Made by a program: the position numbers and the translations under genes
Notes under the pieces: model-generated
What the model was told of the DNA's origin: nothing
What the model saw: only the letters and a program-made list of their open reading frames with translations
Database searches by the model: none
Shown here: positions 8,436-17,837 of the stretch, piece by piece
Position numbering within the stretch: the stretch's first letter is position 1
Layout: every line of letters begins with the position of its first letter
Assembly: GCA_018780645.1 (NCBI GenBank)
Contig: JADMJJ010000041.1
Span: 1-47,069, forward strand
Source: Burkholderiaceae bacterium
GTDB lineage: Bacteria; Pseudomonadota; Gammaproteobacteria; Burkholderiales; Burkholderiaceae_C
Direction of reading: 5' to 3'
DNA: 47,069 nucleotides

Positions 8436-9304
8436 CAGTGCACCCCGCCTTCACGCGCCGCGCGGCCCGGCAGATTGTCGATCAGCAGATTCACCGCGAT
8501 CGTCAGGCTGGCGATGGCCAGTGCCGGCGCGATGATGGCGGCGCCGCCGGTGGGCAGGGCGCCGATGTTCTCGCGCACCAGCGAGCCCCAGTCGGCCGCC
8601 GGGGGCTGCACGCCCAGACCCAGAAAACTCAGCGAGGCCAAGAGCAGCACAACGTAGACGAAGCGCAGGCCCAGGTCGGCCAGCATCGGGTTGATGATGT
8701 TGGGCAGGATCTCCTGCAGCATGATGTACAGCCGGCCCTCGCCGCGCGTGCGGGCCACGACCACATAGTCCATCGCGTTGATGTTGACGGCGAGAGACCG
8801 CGCGATGCGGTAGGCGCCGGGCACGTAGATGATCGCGGCCGTCAAGATCAGCATGGGCAGCGAGGAGCCGAAGGCCGCCACCATGATCAGGGCCAGCATC
8901 TTCGACGGGATCGAGGTCAGCGTGTCGATGGCGCGGCTCAGGGTGCCGTCCAGCCAGGGCGCGCTGGAGGCCGCCAGAAGGGCCAGCACGGTGCCGGTGC
9001 TGCTGGCCGCCAAGGTGGCGATCAGGGCCACGCCCACGGTGTAGCGGGCGCCCTCGATCACGCGGGCCAGCATGTCGCGGCCCAGGTAGTCGGTGCCCAG
9101 CCAGTGCTGCGCGCTGATGCGGGCGAAAACATCGCCGGCACCCATATCGCTGCCGCCCTGGTCCATCAGGCTGGGGCCTATCAGCGCCGCCAGCATCCAG
9201 GCCAGCAGCATGGCCAGGCCCAGCAGGCCGGGCCAGCTCATCGAAGGCAGGCGTCGCCGCGCACGGGGTGCGGGCTCGGCTGCGGTGGGTGTCAGGGTGG
9301 ACAT
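8435..9304 (-). CDS. ABC transporter permease (DppC type)
   Basis: This is the second inner-membrane subunit of the peptide/opine-type importer. The 289-residue product has a Pro/Arg-rich cytoplasmic N-terminus, a first helix (WPGLLGLAMLLAWMLAALIG), the GTDYLGRDMLARVIEGARY motif typical of DppC-family permeases, and the cytoplasmic coupling loop around QEILPNIINPMLADLGLRF. About six membrane segments are apparent. It lies 16 bp after the other permease and overlaps the ATPase gene, so stoichiometric co-expression is likely. Confidence 0.92.
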   Translation of the reverse strand: MSTLTPTAAEPAPRARRRLPSMSWPGLLGLAMLLAWMLAALIGPSLMDQGGSDMGAGDVFARISAQHWLGTDYLGRDMLARVIEGARYTVGVALIATLAASSTGTVLALLAASSAPWLDGTLSRAIDTLTSIPSKMLALIMVAAFGSSLPMLILTAAIIYVPGAYRIARSLAVNINAMDYVVVARTRGEGRLYIMLQEILPNIINPMLADLGLRFVYVVLLLASLSFLGLGVQPPAADWGSLVRENIGALPTGGAAIIAPALAIASLTIAVNLLIDNLPGRAAREGGVH

Positions 9305-9320
9305 GGGTGGATGCCTTGAT

Positions 9321-10277
9321 TCAGCGATGGCGAAGGCGGGGATTGGCGACGATGCTGCAGATGTCGGCCAGCGTCACCAGCAGCAGATAGACGGCGCAGA
9401 ACAGCATCGCGCAGGTCTGCACCAGGGGCATGTCGCGCTGGCTGACGCCGTCCACCATCAGGCTGGCGATGCCCGGGTAGTTGAAGATGGTCTCGACGAT
9501 GATCACGCCGCCCAGCAGGTAGGACATCGACAGCGCCACCGCATTGGCGATGGGCCCGATCGCATTGGGCAACGCATGGGCCAGCACCATGCGCGTCGGC
9601 GAGGCGCCCTTGAGCCTGACCATCTCGATGTAGGGCGCGCGCAACTGGTCCACCACGGCGGCGCGCGTCATGCGCATCATCTGGGCCATCGTCACGCAGC
9701 ACAGGCTCAAGACCGGCATGGCGAAGGCGCGCAGCATCTGGCCTATCGAGTCGACACTGCTGCTGTACGACAGCGCCGGCAGCCAGCGTAGCTCCACCGC
9801 GAAGATCAGCACCGCCAGGGTGGCGACCAGAAACTCTGGCACCGAGACCACGGCCACCGCGCCCGAGCTGGCGATGCGGTCGAACCAGGAGCCGCGCCAC
9901 ATCGCCGAGGCAATGCCCAGGGCCAAGGCCAGCGGCACGGCAATGGCGGCGGTGACTGCGGCCAGCTTGACCGAGTTGGGCAGGCGGCTGGAGATCATGT
10001 CGGCCACCGGCGTGTGCGTGACGACCGACAGGCCCGGGTTGCCCTTGACCATGCCCGACAGCCACTCCCAGTAGCGCAGATGGGCCGGCACGTTCAGGCC
10101 CATCTGCTCGCGCAGCGCCTTCAGCGATTCGGCCGTGGCCTCCTGGCCCAGCTGAGCCTGCGCCGCATCGCCGGGCAGCAGCGCCGTGATCGTGAACACG
10201 ACCGCCGACACCACCAGCAGCGAGACCAGGGCCAGCGCCAGCCGGTTGACGATGAGTCGCAGTATCAGCAGGTTCAT
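9321..10277 (-). CDS. ABC transporter permease (DppB type)
   Basis: This is the first permease of the importer, 318 residues. It begins with a membrane helix (LALALVSLLVVSAVVFTITALLPGDAA) whose TALLPGDAA end is characteristic of DppB-family proteins. The coupling segment GASPTRMVLAHALPNAIGPI and the ending IVETIFNYPGIASLM...RDMPLVQ are also conserved. Six membrane segments are expected. It sits 45 bp downstream of the binding-protein gene in the same operon. Confidence 0.92.
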   Translation of the reverse strand: MNLLILRLIVNRLALALVSLLVVSAVVFTITALLPGDAAQAQLGQEATAESLKALREQMGLNVPAHLRYWEWLSGMVKGNPGLSVVTHTPVADMISSRLPNSVKLAAVTAAIAVPLALALGIASAMWRGSWFDRIASSGAVAVVSVPEFLVATLAVLIFAVELRWLPALSYSSSVDSIGQMLRAFAMPVLSLCCVTMAQMMRMTRAAVVDQLRAPYIEMVRLKGASPTRMVLAHALPNAIGPIANAVALSMSYLLGGVIIVETIFNYPGIASLMVDGVSQRDMPLVQTCAMLFCAVYLLLVTLADICSIVANPRLRHR

Positions 10278-10322
10278 GGTGTGCGTGCGCGGTCAGTGCA
10301 GATCAGGCGGGGTCAGGCGTTG

Positions 10323-11942
10323 TCAGGCATCAAGCCAGACATGCTCGCCGAAGGAATAGCCCATCAGCCCGCCCAGCGGAATCGGCGACAGGCCCTTGAG
10401 CTTGGTCGAGTGGCCGTCCAGGCTGGCCAGGAACAGCGGGATGCCGATGCCGGCCTCCTGATGGATCATGGTCTGCATATCGGCATACATCTGCTTGCGC
10501 TTGGCCAGATCGGTCTCGGCGCGGGCGTTGATCAGCAGCTGGTCGAACTTGTCGCTCTTCCAGCGCGACTCGTTCCAGGCCGCGTCCGACTTGAACAACA
10601 GGGTCAGCAGCGTGTCGGCGCTGGGGCGCGGGTTGATGTTGCCAAAGCCCACCGGGCTGTTCAGCCAGTGATTGGCCCAGTAGCCATCGGCCGGCATGCG
10701 CTTCACATCGAGGTTCAGGCCGACGCGCTGCGCCGCCTGCTGCAGCACCAGGGCCGTCTCGACCGAGTACATCGCGGCCGGCGACACCACCACCGGAATC
10801 GCTGCGCTGCCCAGATTCGCCTTCTTCAGATGGAACTTGGCCTTCTCCGGGTCATAGGGCCGCTGCGGCAAGCCGGCGAAGTGGAAGCGGTTGGTCGGGT
10901 CGATCGGCTGGTCGTTGGCCACCACCGCATGGCCCAGCGCGATCGACTTCTTCATCTGCTCGCGGTCGAACAGATGCTTCATCGCCAGCACGAAGTCGGG
11001 GTTGGCTCCTGGCCCCATGTCGCGGCGCATGATCAGGTCGGAGTACTGGCCCGACTGGGTGCTGAAGATCGCGAAGCCGGGCGTGTTCTTGACGCGGTCC
11101 ACCGAACGCGGATTGACCGAGCCGACCATGTCCAGATCACCGGACAGCAGCGCATTGACGCGCGCGCCCTCGTCGCCGATGCCGACGAACTCGATCTCGT
11201 CCAGATAGGGGCGGCCGGGCCTCCAGTAGGCCTCGTTGCGCACGGCGATCGAGCGCACACCGGGCTTGAATTCCTTCAGCTTGTAGGGGCCGGTGCCGAT
11301 GCCGGTGCTGAAGTCGGTCGTGCCGTCCTTGACGATCAGGAAGTGGAAGGTGCCCAGAATCACCGGCAGGTCGGCGTTCGGCGCGCTCAGCGTAATCGTC
11401 ACCTCGTTGGCGCCGCTGGCCTTGACGGTGTCGATCTGGTCGGCCAGGGCCTTGGCCTTGGAGGCGGTGGCGGCATCCTTGTGGCGCGAGATCGAGAACA
11501 CCACGTCGGCCGGCGTCAGCGGCTTGCCGTCATGGAACACCACGCCCTTGCGCAGCTTGAAGACCCAGGTCTTGGCATCCTTGGTCGCGAACTCCTCGGC
11601 CAGCGACGGCTGGGGCGTCAGGCTGCCGTCCAGCGAGGTCAGGCCGTTGTAGAGCATGGTGCCGCGCGAGTAGTCGGTCTGGTTCGACATCTTGGCCGGG
11701 TCCAGCGTGTCGGTGATCGCCGCGGTGGCGCCGGCCACGCGTATCTTGCCGCCGCGCTTCGGTGTCTGCGCATGGGCCGACAGCGCCGTGCCCGCCAGGC
11801 CGCCGGCCAGGCCCATCTGCATGCCTCCGGCCATCAGCATGGAGAGAATGTCGCGGCGCGTGGCGCCACGTTTCAGCGCATCCATCATGCGGGTGCTTTC
11901 CTGGGGACCGACTAGGTCTAGCAGTTGCTTGCTCTCGTTCAT
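10323..11942 (-). CDS. ABC transporter substrate-binding protein, peptide/opine family (SBP_bac_5)
   Basis: This is a periplasmic solute receptor of the DppA/OppA class, 539 residues. Start MNESKQLL is chosen after a GGAG-containing site. Residues 29-30 are twin arginines (ATRRDILSML), followed by a hydrophobic stretch and AHA near 58, so Tat export is possible. The family pattern is visible in DPAKMSNQTDYSRGTMLYNGLTSLD-like N-lobe motifs (TLDPAKM, LYNGLTSL), LRKGVVFHDGKPLTPADVVFS and GTGPYKLKEF. It sits between the FAD oxidase and the permeases, so the ligand is probably the oxidase substrate or a precursor of it. That link is inference. Confidence 0.93.
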   Translation of the reverse strand: MNESKQLLDLVGPQESTRMMDALKRGATRRDILSMLMAGGMQMGLAGGLAGTALSAHAQTPKRGGKIRVAGATAAITDTLDPAKMSNQTDYSRGTMLYNGLTSLDGSLTPQPSLAEEFATKDAKTWVFKLRKGVVFHDGKPLTPADVVFSISRHKDAATASKAKALADQIDTVKASGANEVTITLSAPNADLPVILGTFHFLIVKDGTTDFSTGIGTGPYKLKEFKPGVRSIAVRNEAYWRPGRPYLDEIEFVGIGDEGARVNALLSGDLDMVGSVNPRSVDRVKNTPGFAIFSTQSGQYSDLIMRRDMGPGANPDFVLAMKHLFDREQMKKSIALGHAVVANDQPIDPTNRFHFAGLPQRPYDPEKAKFHLKKANLGSAAIPVVVSPAAMYSVETALVLQQAAQRVGLNLDVKRMPADGYWANHWLNSPVGFGNINPRPSADTLLTLLFKSDAAWNESRWKSDKFDQLLINARAETDLAKRKQMYADMQTMIHQEAGIGIPLFLASLDGHSTKLKGLSPIPLGGLMGYSFGEHVWLDA

Positions 11943-11992
11943 GCTTTTCTCCTGGACAGAGTGATGTACTACAAACAGTGGCGGTTGGCGAC

Positions 11993-13282
11993 TCAGGACA
12001 CCATGTCCTTGAGGCGGTAATAAAGCCCTACCGCGGGCAAAAACCAGGGGGGGCCGAGGTGGCCGGGAATGGCGGGCCAGGGCCGGTCGCGCCAGGGGTT
12101 GGCGGCGGCGTTGCCCAGCATGGTCTCGGCCATGCGCTCGCCCATGTGGACGGACATCTGCGTGCCGTGCCCGCTGTAGCCCAGCGAGTAATAGAGTCCG
12201 TCGCGCTCGCCCGCATGGGGCAGGCGGTCCTGGCTCATGTCGACTAGGCCACCCCAGCAATAGTCGATACGCACTTCGGCCAGTTGCGGAAAGATCTCGG
12301 CCAGGCCGCGTTTCAGGATCTCGCCGCCTTTCTGGTCCGAGGTGGGGCTGGAGATCGCGAAGCGCGCACGGCCGCCGAACACCAGCCGGTGGTCGGGCGT
12401 CATGCGGAAATAGTGGTGGATATTGGCCACCGTCACGTAGGTGCGGCGCCCGGCCAGCAGGGCCTGAGCCCGCTCGGCACCCAGCGGCTCGGTGACGACG
12501 ATGAAGCTACCGATGCCGACGATGCGCCGGCGCAGCCAGCCAAAGGTGCCGTAGCCGCCATGCAGGCTGGCGCCGGTGGCCAGCAGCACCTGCTTGGCGC
12601 GCACCGTGCCACGCGGCGTGTGCACCTGGTGTTCGTGGCCCTGGCCTTGGCGCTGCAGCTTCAGCACCGGCGTGTTCAGGTGGATCTGCGCGCCGCTGCG
12701 CTGGGCCGCACTCCCTAAGCCGGCGGCAAAGCGGCCCATATGCATCTGCGCGCTTTTCTTCTGCAGCAGGCCGCCGACGAAACGATCGCTGGCCACCTCG
12801 TCGCGCACCTTGCTGGCATCCAGCAGCTCCACATCGGGATCGACCTCGCGCGCCAGGCGCTCGCAGCTGCGGGCCAGCGCTTCAAAATGCGCCGGCTTGG
12901 TCGCCAGCTTCAGCTTGCCGTTGCGCTGGAAGTCGCAGTCAATCTGCTCGTCCTGCACCAGCCGGGCGACGGTGTCCACCGCCGCATCGAACTCGCGGTA
13001 CCAGGCGCGGGCCTTGTCCACACCGTACTGGTCGGCAGCGGCGACATAGTCCACCGCCAGGCCGTTGTTGACATGGCCACCGTTGCGCCCCGAGGCCTCC
13101 TTGGCGACGCGGTCGCAGGCCTCCAGCACGACGACCTGCGCACCGCGCTTGGCCAAGGTGCGCGCCGCCGACAGGCCGGTGAAGCCGCCGCCGACGATCA
13201 CCACATCGGCGCTGGCCGGCAGGTCCGCCGCGGCCGGCGTAAAAGCCGGCGCCGAATCGGTCCAGTAGGAGTCGAGCTTCAT
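11993..13282 (-). CDS. FAD-dependent amine oxidoreductase (DAO family, PuuB-like)
   Basis: This enzyme probably oxidises the C-N bond of an amine or N-substituted amino acid. The 429-residue protein starts MKLDSYWTDSAP, a beginning shared with gamma-glutamylputrescine oxidase-like proteins. It has the dinucleotide-binding motif VVIVGGGFTGLSAA (27-40), a second flavin-contact motif GRNGGHVNNG, and the C-terminal FAD motif LPHAGERDGLYYSLGYSGHG. It lies between the HAD hydrolase (17-bp gap) and the binding protein (50-bp gap) in one operon. Length fits the family. Substrate unknown; a polyamine-derived or opine-type compound is plausible. Confidence 0.87.
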   Translation of the reverse strand: MKLDSYWTDSAPAFTPAAADLPASADVVIVGGGFTGLSAARTLAKRGAQVVVLEACDRVAKEASGRNGGHVNNGLAVDYVAAADQYGVDKARAWYREFDAAVDTVARLVQDEQIDCDFQRNGKLKLATKPAHFEALARSCERLAREVDPDVELLDASKVRDEVASDRFVGGLLQKKSAQMHMGRFAAGLGSAAQRSGAQIHLNTPVLKLQRQGQGHEHQVHTPRGTVRAKQVLLATGASLHGGYGTFGWLRRRIVGIGSFIVVTEPLGAERAQALLAGRRTYVTVANIHHYFRMTPDHRLVFGGRARFAISSPTSDQKGGEILKRGLAEIFPQLAEVRIDYCWGGLVDMSQDRLPHAGERDGLYYSLGYSGHGTQMSVHMGERMAETMLGNAAANPWRDRPWPAIPGHLGPPWFLPAVGLYYRLKDMVS

Positions 13283-13299
13283 GGCCTGTGGCTGTTGGT

Positions 13300-13965
13300 T
13301 CAGAGACCGACCACGCCGGCCAAGCCGCCGATGTCGGCGATCTCGACATAGTTGTAGGCCGGGTTGCCCGGGCCGTGGCCGCGGTTCACGAAGACCTTGT
13401 TCTTGATGCCCAGATCGTCGGCCGACATCAGGTCGTAGCGCAGGCTGGACGACACATGCAGCAGGTCTTCCGGGTTGGCGTTCAGCGAGTCCAGCATGAA
13501 CTCGAAGGCTTTCAGCCGCGGCTTGTAGGCCTGGGCCTGCTGGGCGGTGTAAACGCGGTGGAAGGGCGCGCCGAGCAGGGCCACGTTCTTCTGGATCTGG
13601 TCGTCGGCGGCGTTGGACAGGATCACCAAAGGGATCTCGTGGGCGATCTTGCTCAGGCCCGCGGCCACATCGGCGTGTGGGGTCCAGGTCGGCACCGCGT
13701 CGTAGTACTGCTGGGCCTCGTGGTCGAAATACTGGATGCCCCATTTCTTGCACAGGCGGCGCACGGCGTTCTTCAGCACATCCTGGTAGGGCTGCCAGTC
13801 TCCGAGCACCTCGTCGAAGCGGTAGGCGCTGAAGTCGGCAATGAACTGGTCCATCTGCTCGGGCTTGATTCGGTCGGCAAAGATGTCGCGCGTCATCTCG
13901 GTCATGCGAAAGCGCGTCAAGGTGCCGTAGCAGTCGAAGGTGATGAATTTGGGGCGGAAGGTCAT
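13300..13965 (-). CDS. HAD hydrolase, haloacid dehalogenase type II-like
   Basis: The 221-residue protein has the HAD nucleophile motif ITFDCYGTL with Asp11, motif II ILSNAA, a Lys in YKPRLKAFEFML, and the acidic motif near MSADDLGIKNK. It therefore belongs to the L-2-haloacid dehalogenase-like subgroup. Many members beside FAD amine oxidases are not proven dehalogenases, so the substrate is open. It is the first gene of the minus-strand uptake/oxidation operon. A paralogue (42863-43561) sits in the second catabolic block. Confidence 0.87.
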   Translation of the reverse strand: MTFRPKFITFDCYGTLTRFRMTEMTRDIFADRIKPEQMDQFIADFSAYRFDEVLGDWQPYQDVLKNAVRRLCKKWGIQYFDHEAQQYYDAVPTWTPHADVAAGLSKIAHEIPLVILSNAADDQIQKNVALLGAPFHRVYTAQQAQAYKPRLKAFEFMLDSLNANPEDLLHVSSSLRYDLMSADDLGIKNKVFVNRGHGPGNPAYNYVEIADIGGLAGVVGL

Positions 13966-14003
13966 GGTGTTGTTCCTCTGATCACGGGGGTCAAAAACAG
14001 CCG

Positions 14004-14046
14004 GTTCACATTGCGCGTCATCAGGATTTCATTGAAGCATGTGAAC
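14004..14046. promoter_or_regulatory. Inverted repeat GTTCACA-N29-TGTGAAC, possible operator
   Basis: Perfect 7-bp half-sites (14004-14010 and 14040-14046) lie 39-81 bp upstream of the HAD-led operon, in the promoter-proximal region. The 36-bp half-site spacing would suit a dimer or looped regulator binding on one DNA face. Whether it is bound is not known. Confidence 0.35.
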
Positions 14047-14154
14047 AAAATAGAAATGCGGGGTATTGGCCGGGGGCCGCACACAAAACTGTGGTTTGGG
14101 CCGCCCGCCTCGGCATAGCCTGCGGCGCGCTCTTCGGGGGTGCGGTGGTGCACT

Positions 14155-15642
14155 TCATTGCGGCGCCGCGAAGTCGATCAGCACGCTTTTGAGGCGCAGA
14201 TTGGCCTCCACCGCCTGGCGGCCCAGGTCCTTGCCGATGCCGGACTGGTGGTAGCCGCCGGTCGGAATGACGAAGTCGGCCGAGCGCCCGTAGCGGTTGA
14301 TCCACACTGTGCCGGCCGAGATCCGGCGCATCGCCCGCAGGGCCCGGCCGATGTCCGCCGTGTGCACGCCGGCAGCCAGGCCGTAGTGCTCGTGGGCAGC
14401 CAGGGCCAGGCCCTCCTCCTCGGTGTCGAAGGTCTGCACCGTCAGCACCGGGCCGAAGATCTCTTCGACCACGGCCGGGTTGTCGGCGGCCACGTTTTGG
14501 ATCAGGGTAGGCAGGTAATAGGCCCCGGCGCCGCAGATTGTGCTGCGCAGCCCGCCGCCCAGGATGTGCGCCCCCGCCTGCTCGGCACGCCGCACTATTG
14601 CATCGATGCGCCCGGCCTGCAGCGCCGAGATGATGGGCGGCAGCGTGGCGGCCTCATCCCAGGTGGCGCCGGGCCGCTGGGCGGCAAAGCGGGTCAGCAG
14701 GCCGTCGATCAAGGCCGGCGCAATGCCCTTCTGCACGATCAGCCGCGAGCCGGCCACACAGACCTGGCCGGCATTGCCGGTGATGGCGCCGGCAATCAGC
14801 CCGGTCAGACGCTGCAGGTTCGGCGCGTCGTCGAACACCAGCTGCGGGCTCTTGCCGCCCAGCTCAAGCGTCACCGGCTTGGGCCCGTGCAGCGCGCAGG
14901 CGGCCATGATGGCGGCGCCGGTGCGCGTGCTGCCGGTGAACGTCATCTTGGCGATGCGGGGGTGGCGGCTCAGGGCGTCTCCGGTCACCCGGCCGTCGCC
15001 CTGCACGATATTGAAGATGCCCGGCGGCACGCCGGCCTGCACGGCCAGCTCGGCCAGGCGCAGCGCCGAGAACGGCGTCAGCTCCGAGGGCTTGAGCACC
15101 ACCGCATTGCCGGCGGCCATGGCCGCGCCCACCTTCCAAGACACCATCACCAGCGGAAAATTCCAGGGCGTGATCGCCCCCACCACGCCGTAGGGTTCGC
15201 TGACCGTCATGCCAAGGTTATCGCTGCGCGTGGCCGCCACCTCGCCGCCCAGCTTGTCGGCATATTCGGCAAAGAAGCGCAGGCCCTCGGCCGTGAAGGG
15301 CACATCCCAGGCCAGCACGTCCTTCAGCGGCCGGGTCGAGCCCACGGCCTCCAGCGGGCCCAGCACCGCGCCATCGGCCTCCACCAGATCGGCCCAGCGG
15401 CGCAGCACCCGGGCGCGCTCGCGCGGCGGGCGGCCGGCCCAGTCGCTGCTGCGCCAGGCGGCCCAGGCGTTCTGCACCGCGCGGTCCACCCGTTCGGCGT
15501 CGCCCAGCGGCAGCGCGGCATAGGCCCGGCCGTCCGACGGGCGCAGCACTTCCAGCGCTTCGCCGGCGCTGCCGGCCAGCAGCTTGCCGCCAATGAAATG
15601 CCCGCTGGGCACGGAGATCAGATCGGGATCAAATGTTTGCAC
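14155..15642 (-). CDS. Aldehyde dehydrogenase (NAD(P)+-dependent)
   Basis: This oxidises an aldehyde, plausibly that released by the amine oxidase encoded nearby, to the acid. With a GTG start at 15642, preceded by GAAGG, the product is 495 residues, a normal length; an upstream ATG at 15678 is the alternative. Motifs: ITPWNFP with catalytic Asn161, FTGSTRTG of the cofactor fold, VTLELGGKSPQLV with Glu260, and GQVCVAGSR with the nucleophile Cys295. All catalytic residues are present. It is separated by 189 bp from the downstream HAD operon. Betaine-aldehyde or gamma-aminobutyraldehyde-type activity is possible but not shown. Confidence 0.92.
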   Translation of the reverse strand: MQTFDPDLISVPSGHFIGGKLLAGSAGEALEVLRPSDGRAYAALPLGDAERVDRAVQNAWAAWRSSDWAGRPPRERARVLRRWADLVEADGAVLGPLEAVGSTRPLKDVLAWDVPFTAEGLRFFAEYADKLGGEVAATRSDNLGMTVSEPYGVVGAITPWNFPLVMVSWKVGAAMAAGNAVVLKPSELTPFSALRLAELAVQAGVPPGIFNIVQGDGRVTGDALSRHPRIAKMTFTGSTRTGAAIMAACALHGPKPVTLELGGKSPQLVFDDAPNLQRLTGLIAGAITGNAGQVCVAGSRLIVQKGIAPALIDGLLTRFAAQRPGATWDEAATLPPIISALQAGRIDAIVRRAEQAGAHILGGGLRSTICGAGAYYLPTLIQNVAADNPAVVEEIFGPVLTVQTFDTEEEGLALAAHEHYGLAAGVHTADIGRALRAMRRISAGTVWINRYGRSADFVIPTGGYHQSGIGKDLGRQAVEANLRLKSVLIDFAAPQ

Positions 15643-15856
15643 GGGCCGCCTTCGCAGATTGGGCTTTCGACACCGCAAATGCTAGGCAGGGTGGGGCGCA
15701 ATAGGCTGGCGTTGGCGCCCGCCACAGCGCAGTAAATTGCGAGCTGCAGTGTGCGCACAGCCGAAGCTGCGGTATGGTCAAAAGCAGCAAGATCGTCCTA
15801 GCGCGCGGCTGGCCAACTTGCAAATATCAAGCAAACACGGTCATCTGGAGAGTGTC

Positions 15857-16735
15857 TTGAGCTTCGTCGAACCCACTACTGCGCCCGCCTCGGCCGATGG
15901 TGTTGCCCTGCGTGCGATGCAAGAAAGCGACCTGGAGGCCGCGCACGCGCTGTCTCTGCAGGTGCACTGGCCCCACCGGCTGGCCGATTGGCAGTTCGCC
16001 TTCTCGCTGGGCAGCGGCCTGGTGGCCGAGCGCGACGGCGAGGTCGTCGGCACCACCTTGATCTGGCCCTGGGGCCCGGCCCAGGCCACCGTCGGCCTGG
16101 TCATCGTCGATCCGCGCTGCCAGGGCCGGCGCATCGGCTACCGGCTGATGCAGGCCGCGCTGGAGGCTCTTGGCGAGCGCAGCCTGCTGCTGCACGCCAC
16201 GGCCGAGGGCCGCGGCCTCTACGAGCGCCTAGGCTTTGTGCGCAGCGGCGAGGTGCGCCAGCATCAGGGCACGGCCCTGTCGGCCCCGCTGGTGGCGCTG
16301 GACGAAGGCTGGCGCCTGCGCCCCTCGACCCACAACGATGTGTTCGCCCTCTGCCAGCTCGACGCCAAGGCCCGCGGCATGCCCCGCGAAGGGCTCATCA
16401 CCGGCCTGCTGGCCCAGTCCGACACCGTGGTGCTCGACCACGACGGCGAGGCCCGCGGCTTCGCGATGCTGCGCCGCTTCGGCCGCGGCCTGCAGATCGG
16501 CCCCGTTGTCGCCCCCGATGCCGAAGGCGCCAAGGCCCTGATCGCCCACCTGGTGGGCCTGAGCGCCGGCAAGTTCGTGCGCATCGATGTGGACTTCGAC
16601 GGCGGCCTGACCGAATGGCTGGAGACTCTGGGCCTCCTGCGCGTTGACGCACCCACCGAGATGGTGCGCGGCACGCCGTTGGCCGCCGTGCCCGGCACCC
16701 GCCTGTTCGCCATCGCCACCCAGGCCCTGGGCTGA
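15857..16735 (+). CDS. GNAT family N-acetyltransferase, two tandem domains
   Basis: The protein is 292 residues from a TTG start (LSFVEPTTAPAS) that has a GGAG site six bases upstream; the frame is open further 5' but that part lacks homology-like character. The first GNAT domain (about 15-145) carries the acetyl-CoA loop VDPRCQGRRIGYRLMQAAL. The second (about 150-285) starts EGWRLRPSTHNDVFAL and is more degenerate. This tandem GNAT architecture is known in proteins annotated as acetyltransferases of unknown substrate. It is followed 14 bp later by the hydroxyacid dehydrogenase gene, so the two are probably one transcript. Confidence 0.82.
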   Translation: MSFVEPTTAPASADGVALRAMQESDLEAAHALSLQVHWPHRLADWQFAFSLGSGLVAERDGEVVGTTLIWPWGPAQATVGLVIVDPRCQGRRIGYRLMQAALEALGERSLLLHATAEGRGLYERLGFVRSGEVRQHQGTALSAPLVALDEGWRLRPSTHNDVFALCQLDAKARGMPREGLITGLLAQSDTVVLDHDGEARGFAMLRRFGRGLQIGPVVAPDAEGAKALIAHLVGLSAGKFVRIDVDFDGGLTEWLETLGLLRVDAPTEMVRGTPLAAVPGTRLFAIATQALG

Positions 16736-16749
16736 GCGAGCAAGCAAGC

Positions 16750-17679
16750 ATGGCCAGCTTCGTCTACAAGTCCGACCCGGTGCGAGGCCGCGTCTGGGCC
16801 GAGATCTTCGCCCGCCAGGCGCCGCAACTCGACTTCCGCATCTGGCCCGATATCGGCGACCCGGCCCAAGTGCGCTTCCTGGCCGCCTGGGAGCCGCCGC
16901 CCGACATCCGCGGCCTGTTCCCCAACCTTGAGGTGTTGTTCTCCTCCGGCGCCGGGGTAGACCAGTTCAAGTTCGACGAACTGCCCGCCGACCTGCCCGT
17001 GGTCCGCATGGTCGAGCCCGGCATCATCGGCGGCATGGTCGAGTACGTCAGCTGGGCGGTGTTGAGCCTGCACCGCGACATGCCCCAGTACCAGCGCCAG
17101 CAGCGCGAAGGCCTGTGGAAAACGATTCAGGTGCAGCCCGCCGCCAAGCGCCGCATCGGCGTGCTGGGCCTGGGCTCGCTGGGCCAGGCGGTGCTCGCTC
17201 AGCTGCGCGGCTTCGGCTTTGATTGCGCGGGGTGGAGCCGGTCACGCCATCAGGTCGAGGGCGTGCAGTGCTTTGCCGGCACCGACGAATTGCCCGCCTT
17301 TCTGGCCCGCACGCAAATCCTCGTCTGCCTGCTGCCGTTGACCGACGCGACGCGTGGGTTTCTGGATGCGGAGCTGTTCGCGGCACTGCCGGCGGGGGCC
17401 AGCCTGGTGCATGTCGGGCGTGGGCCGCATTTGGTTGAGCAAGACTTGCTAGCCGCGCTTGAGAGCGGCTATTTGGCCCAGGCAGTTCTCGATGTGACCA
17501 ACCCCGAACCCCTGCCCGCCGATCACGCCTTCTGGCGTCACCCCAAGATCTGGCTCACACCGCACATCGCCAGCATGACGCAGCCGGAAACTGCGGCGGA
17601 GGTGGTGTTGGAGAACATTCGGCGGTTTGAGGCGGGGGAAGGGATGACGGGGGTGGTGGATCGGGGGTTGGGGTATTGA
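16750..17679 (+). CDS. 2-hydroxyacid dehydrogenase, glyoxylate/hydroxypyruvate reductase A-like
   Basis: This is an NAD(P)H-dependent reductase of 2-ketoacids such as glyoxylate or hydroxypyruvate. The 309-residue protein has the Rossmann motif GVLGLGSLG (137-145) and the catalytic triad Arg224 (HVGRGPHL), Glu253 (DVTNPEPLP) and His272 (TPHIAS). The short length and the LVCLLPLT and NPEPLP signatures fit the GhrA subgroup. It follows the tandem GNAT gene. In this context it may handle a ketoacid from oxidative deamination; that is inference. Confidence 0.92.
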   Translation: MASFVYKSDPVRGRVWAEIFARQAPQLDFRIWPDIGDPAQVRFLAAWEPPPDIRGLFPNLEVLFSSGAGVDQFKFDELPADLPVVRMVEPGIIGGMVEYVSWAVLSLHRDMPQYQRQQREGLWKTIQVQPAAKRRIGVLGLGSLGQAVLAQLRGFGFDCAGWSRSRHQVEGVQCFAGTDELPAFLARTQILVCLLPLTDATRGFLDAELFAALPAGASLVHVGRGPHLVEQDLLAALESGYLAQAVLDVTNPEPLPADHAFWRHPKIWLTPHIASMTQPETAAEVVLENIRRFEAGEGMTGVVDRGLGY

Positions 17680-17837
17680 GGCGGTGGTCTGCGCACGCTA
17701 CTTAGCCAGTGTCGAGCCTACTCGCCCCACAATCGATGCATTCAGGACGCTGTACTGCACAGGCCACCGGTCACAATCTATACCGACCTGTCACCCGCAT
17801 TGCCTTCTGGTCCATAGCCAACGCACGTTCCTCCCCC

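Noticed and set aside
6873-8657. Plus-strand open frame (594 codons) opposite the ABC ATPase
   Set aside because: Antisense shadow of two intact ATPase domains; composition is His/Gln/Arg-rich as in other shadows.
17680-17837. Specific promoter for the restriction operon
   Set aside because: TATACC-like and TTGCCT-like hexamers occur but none with a good partner at 16-18 bp, so none is annotated.
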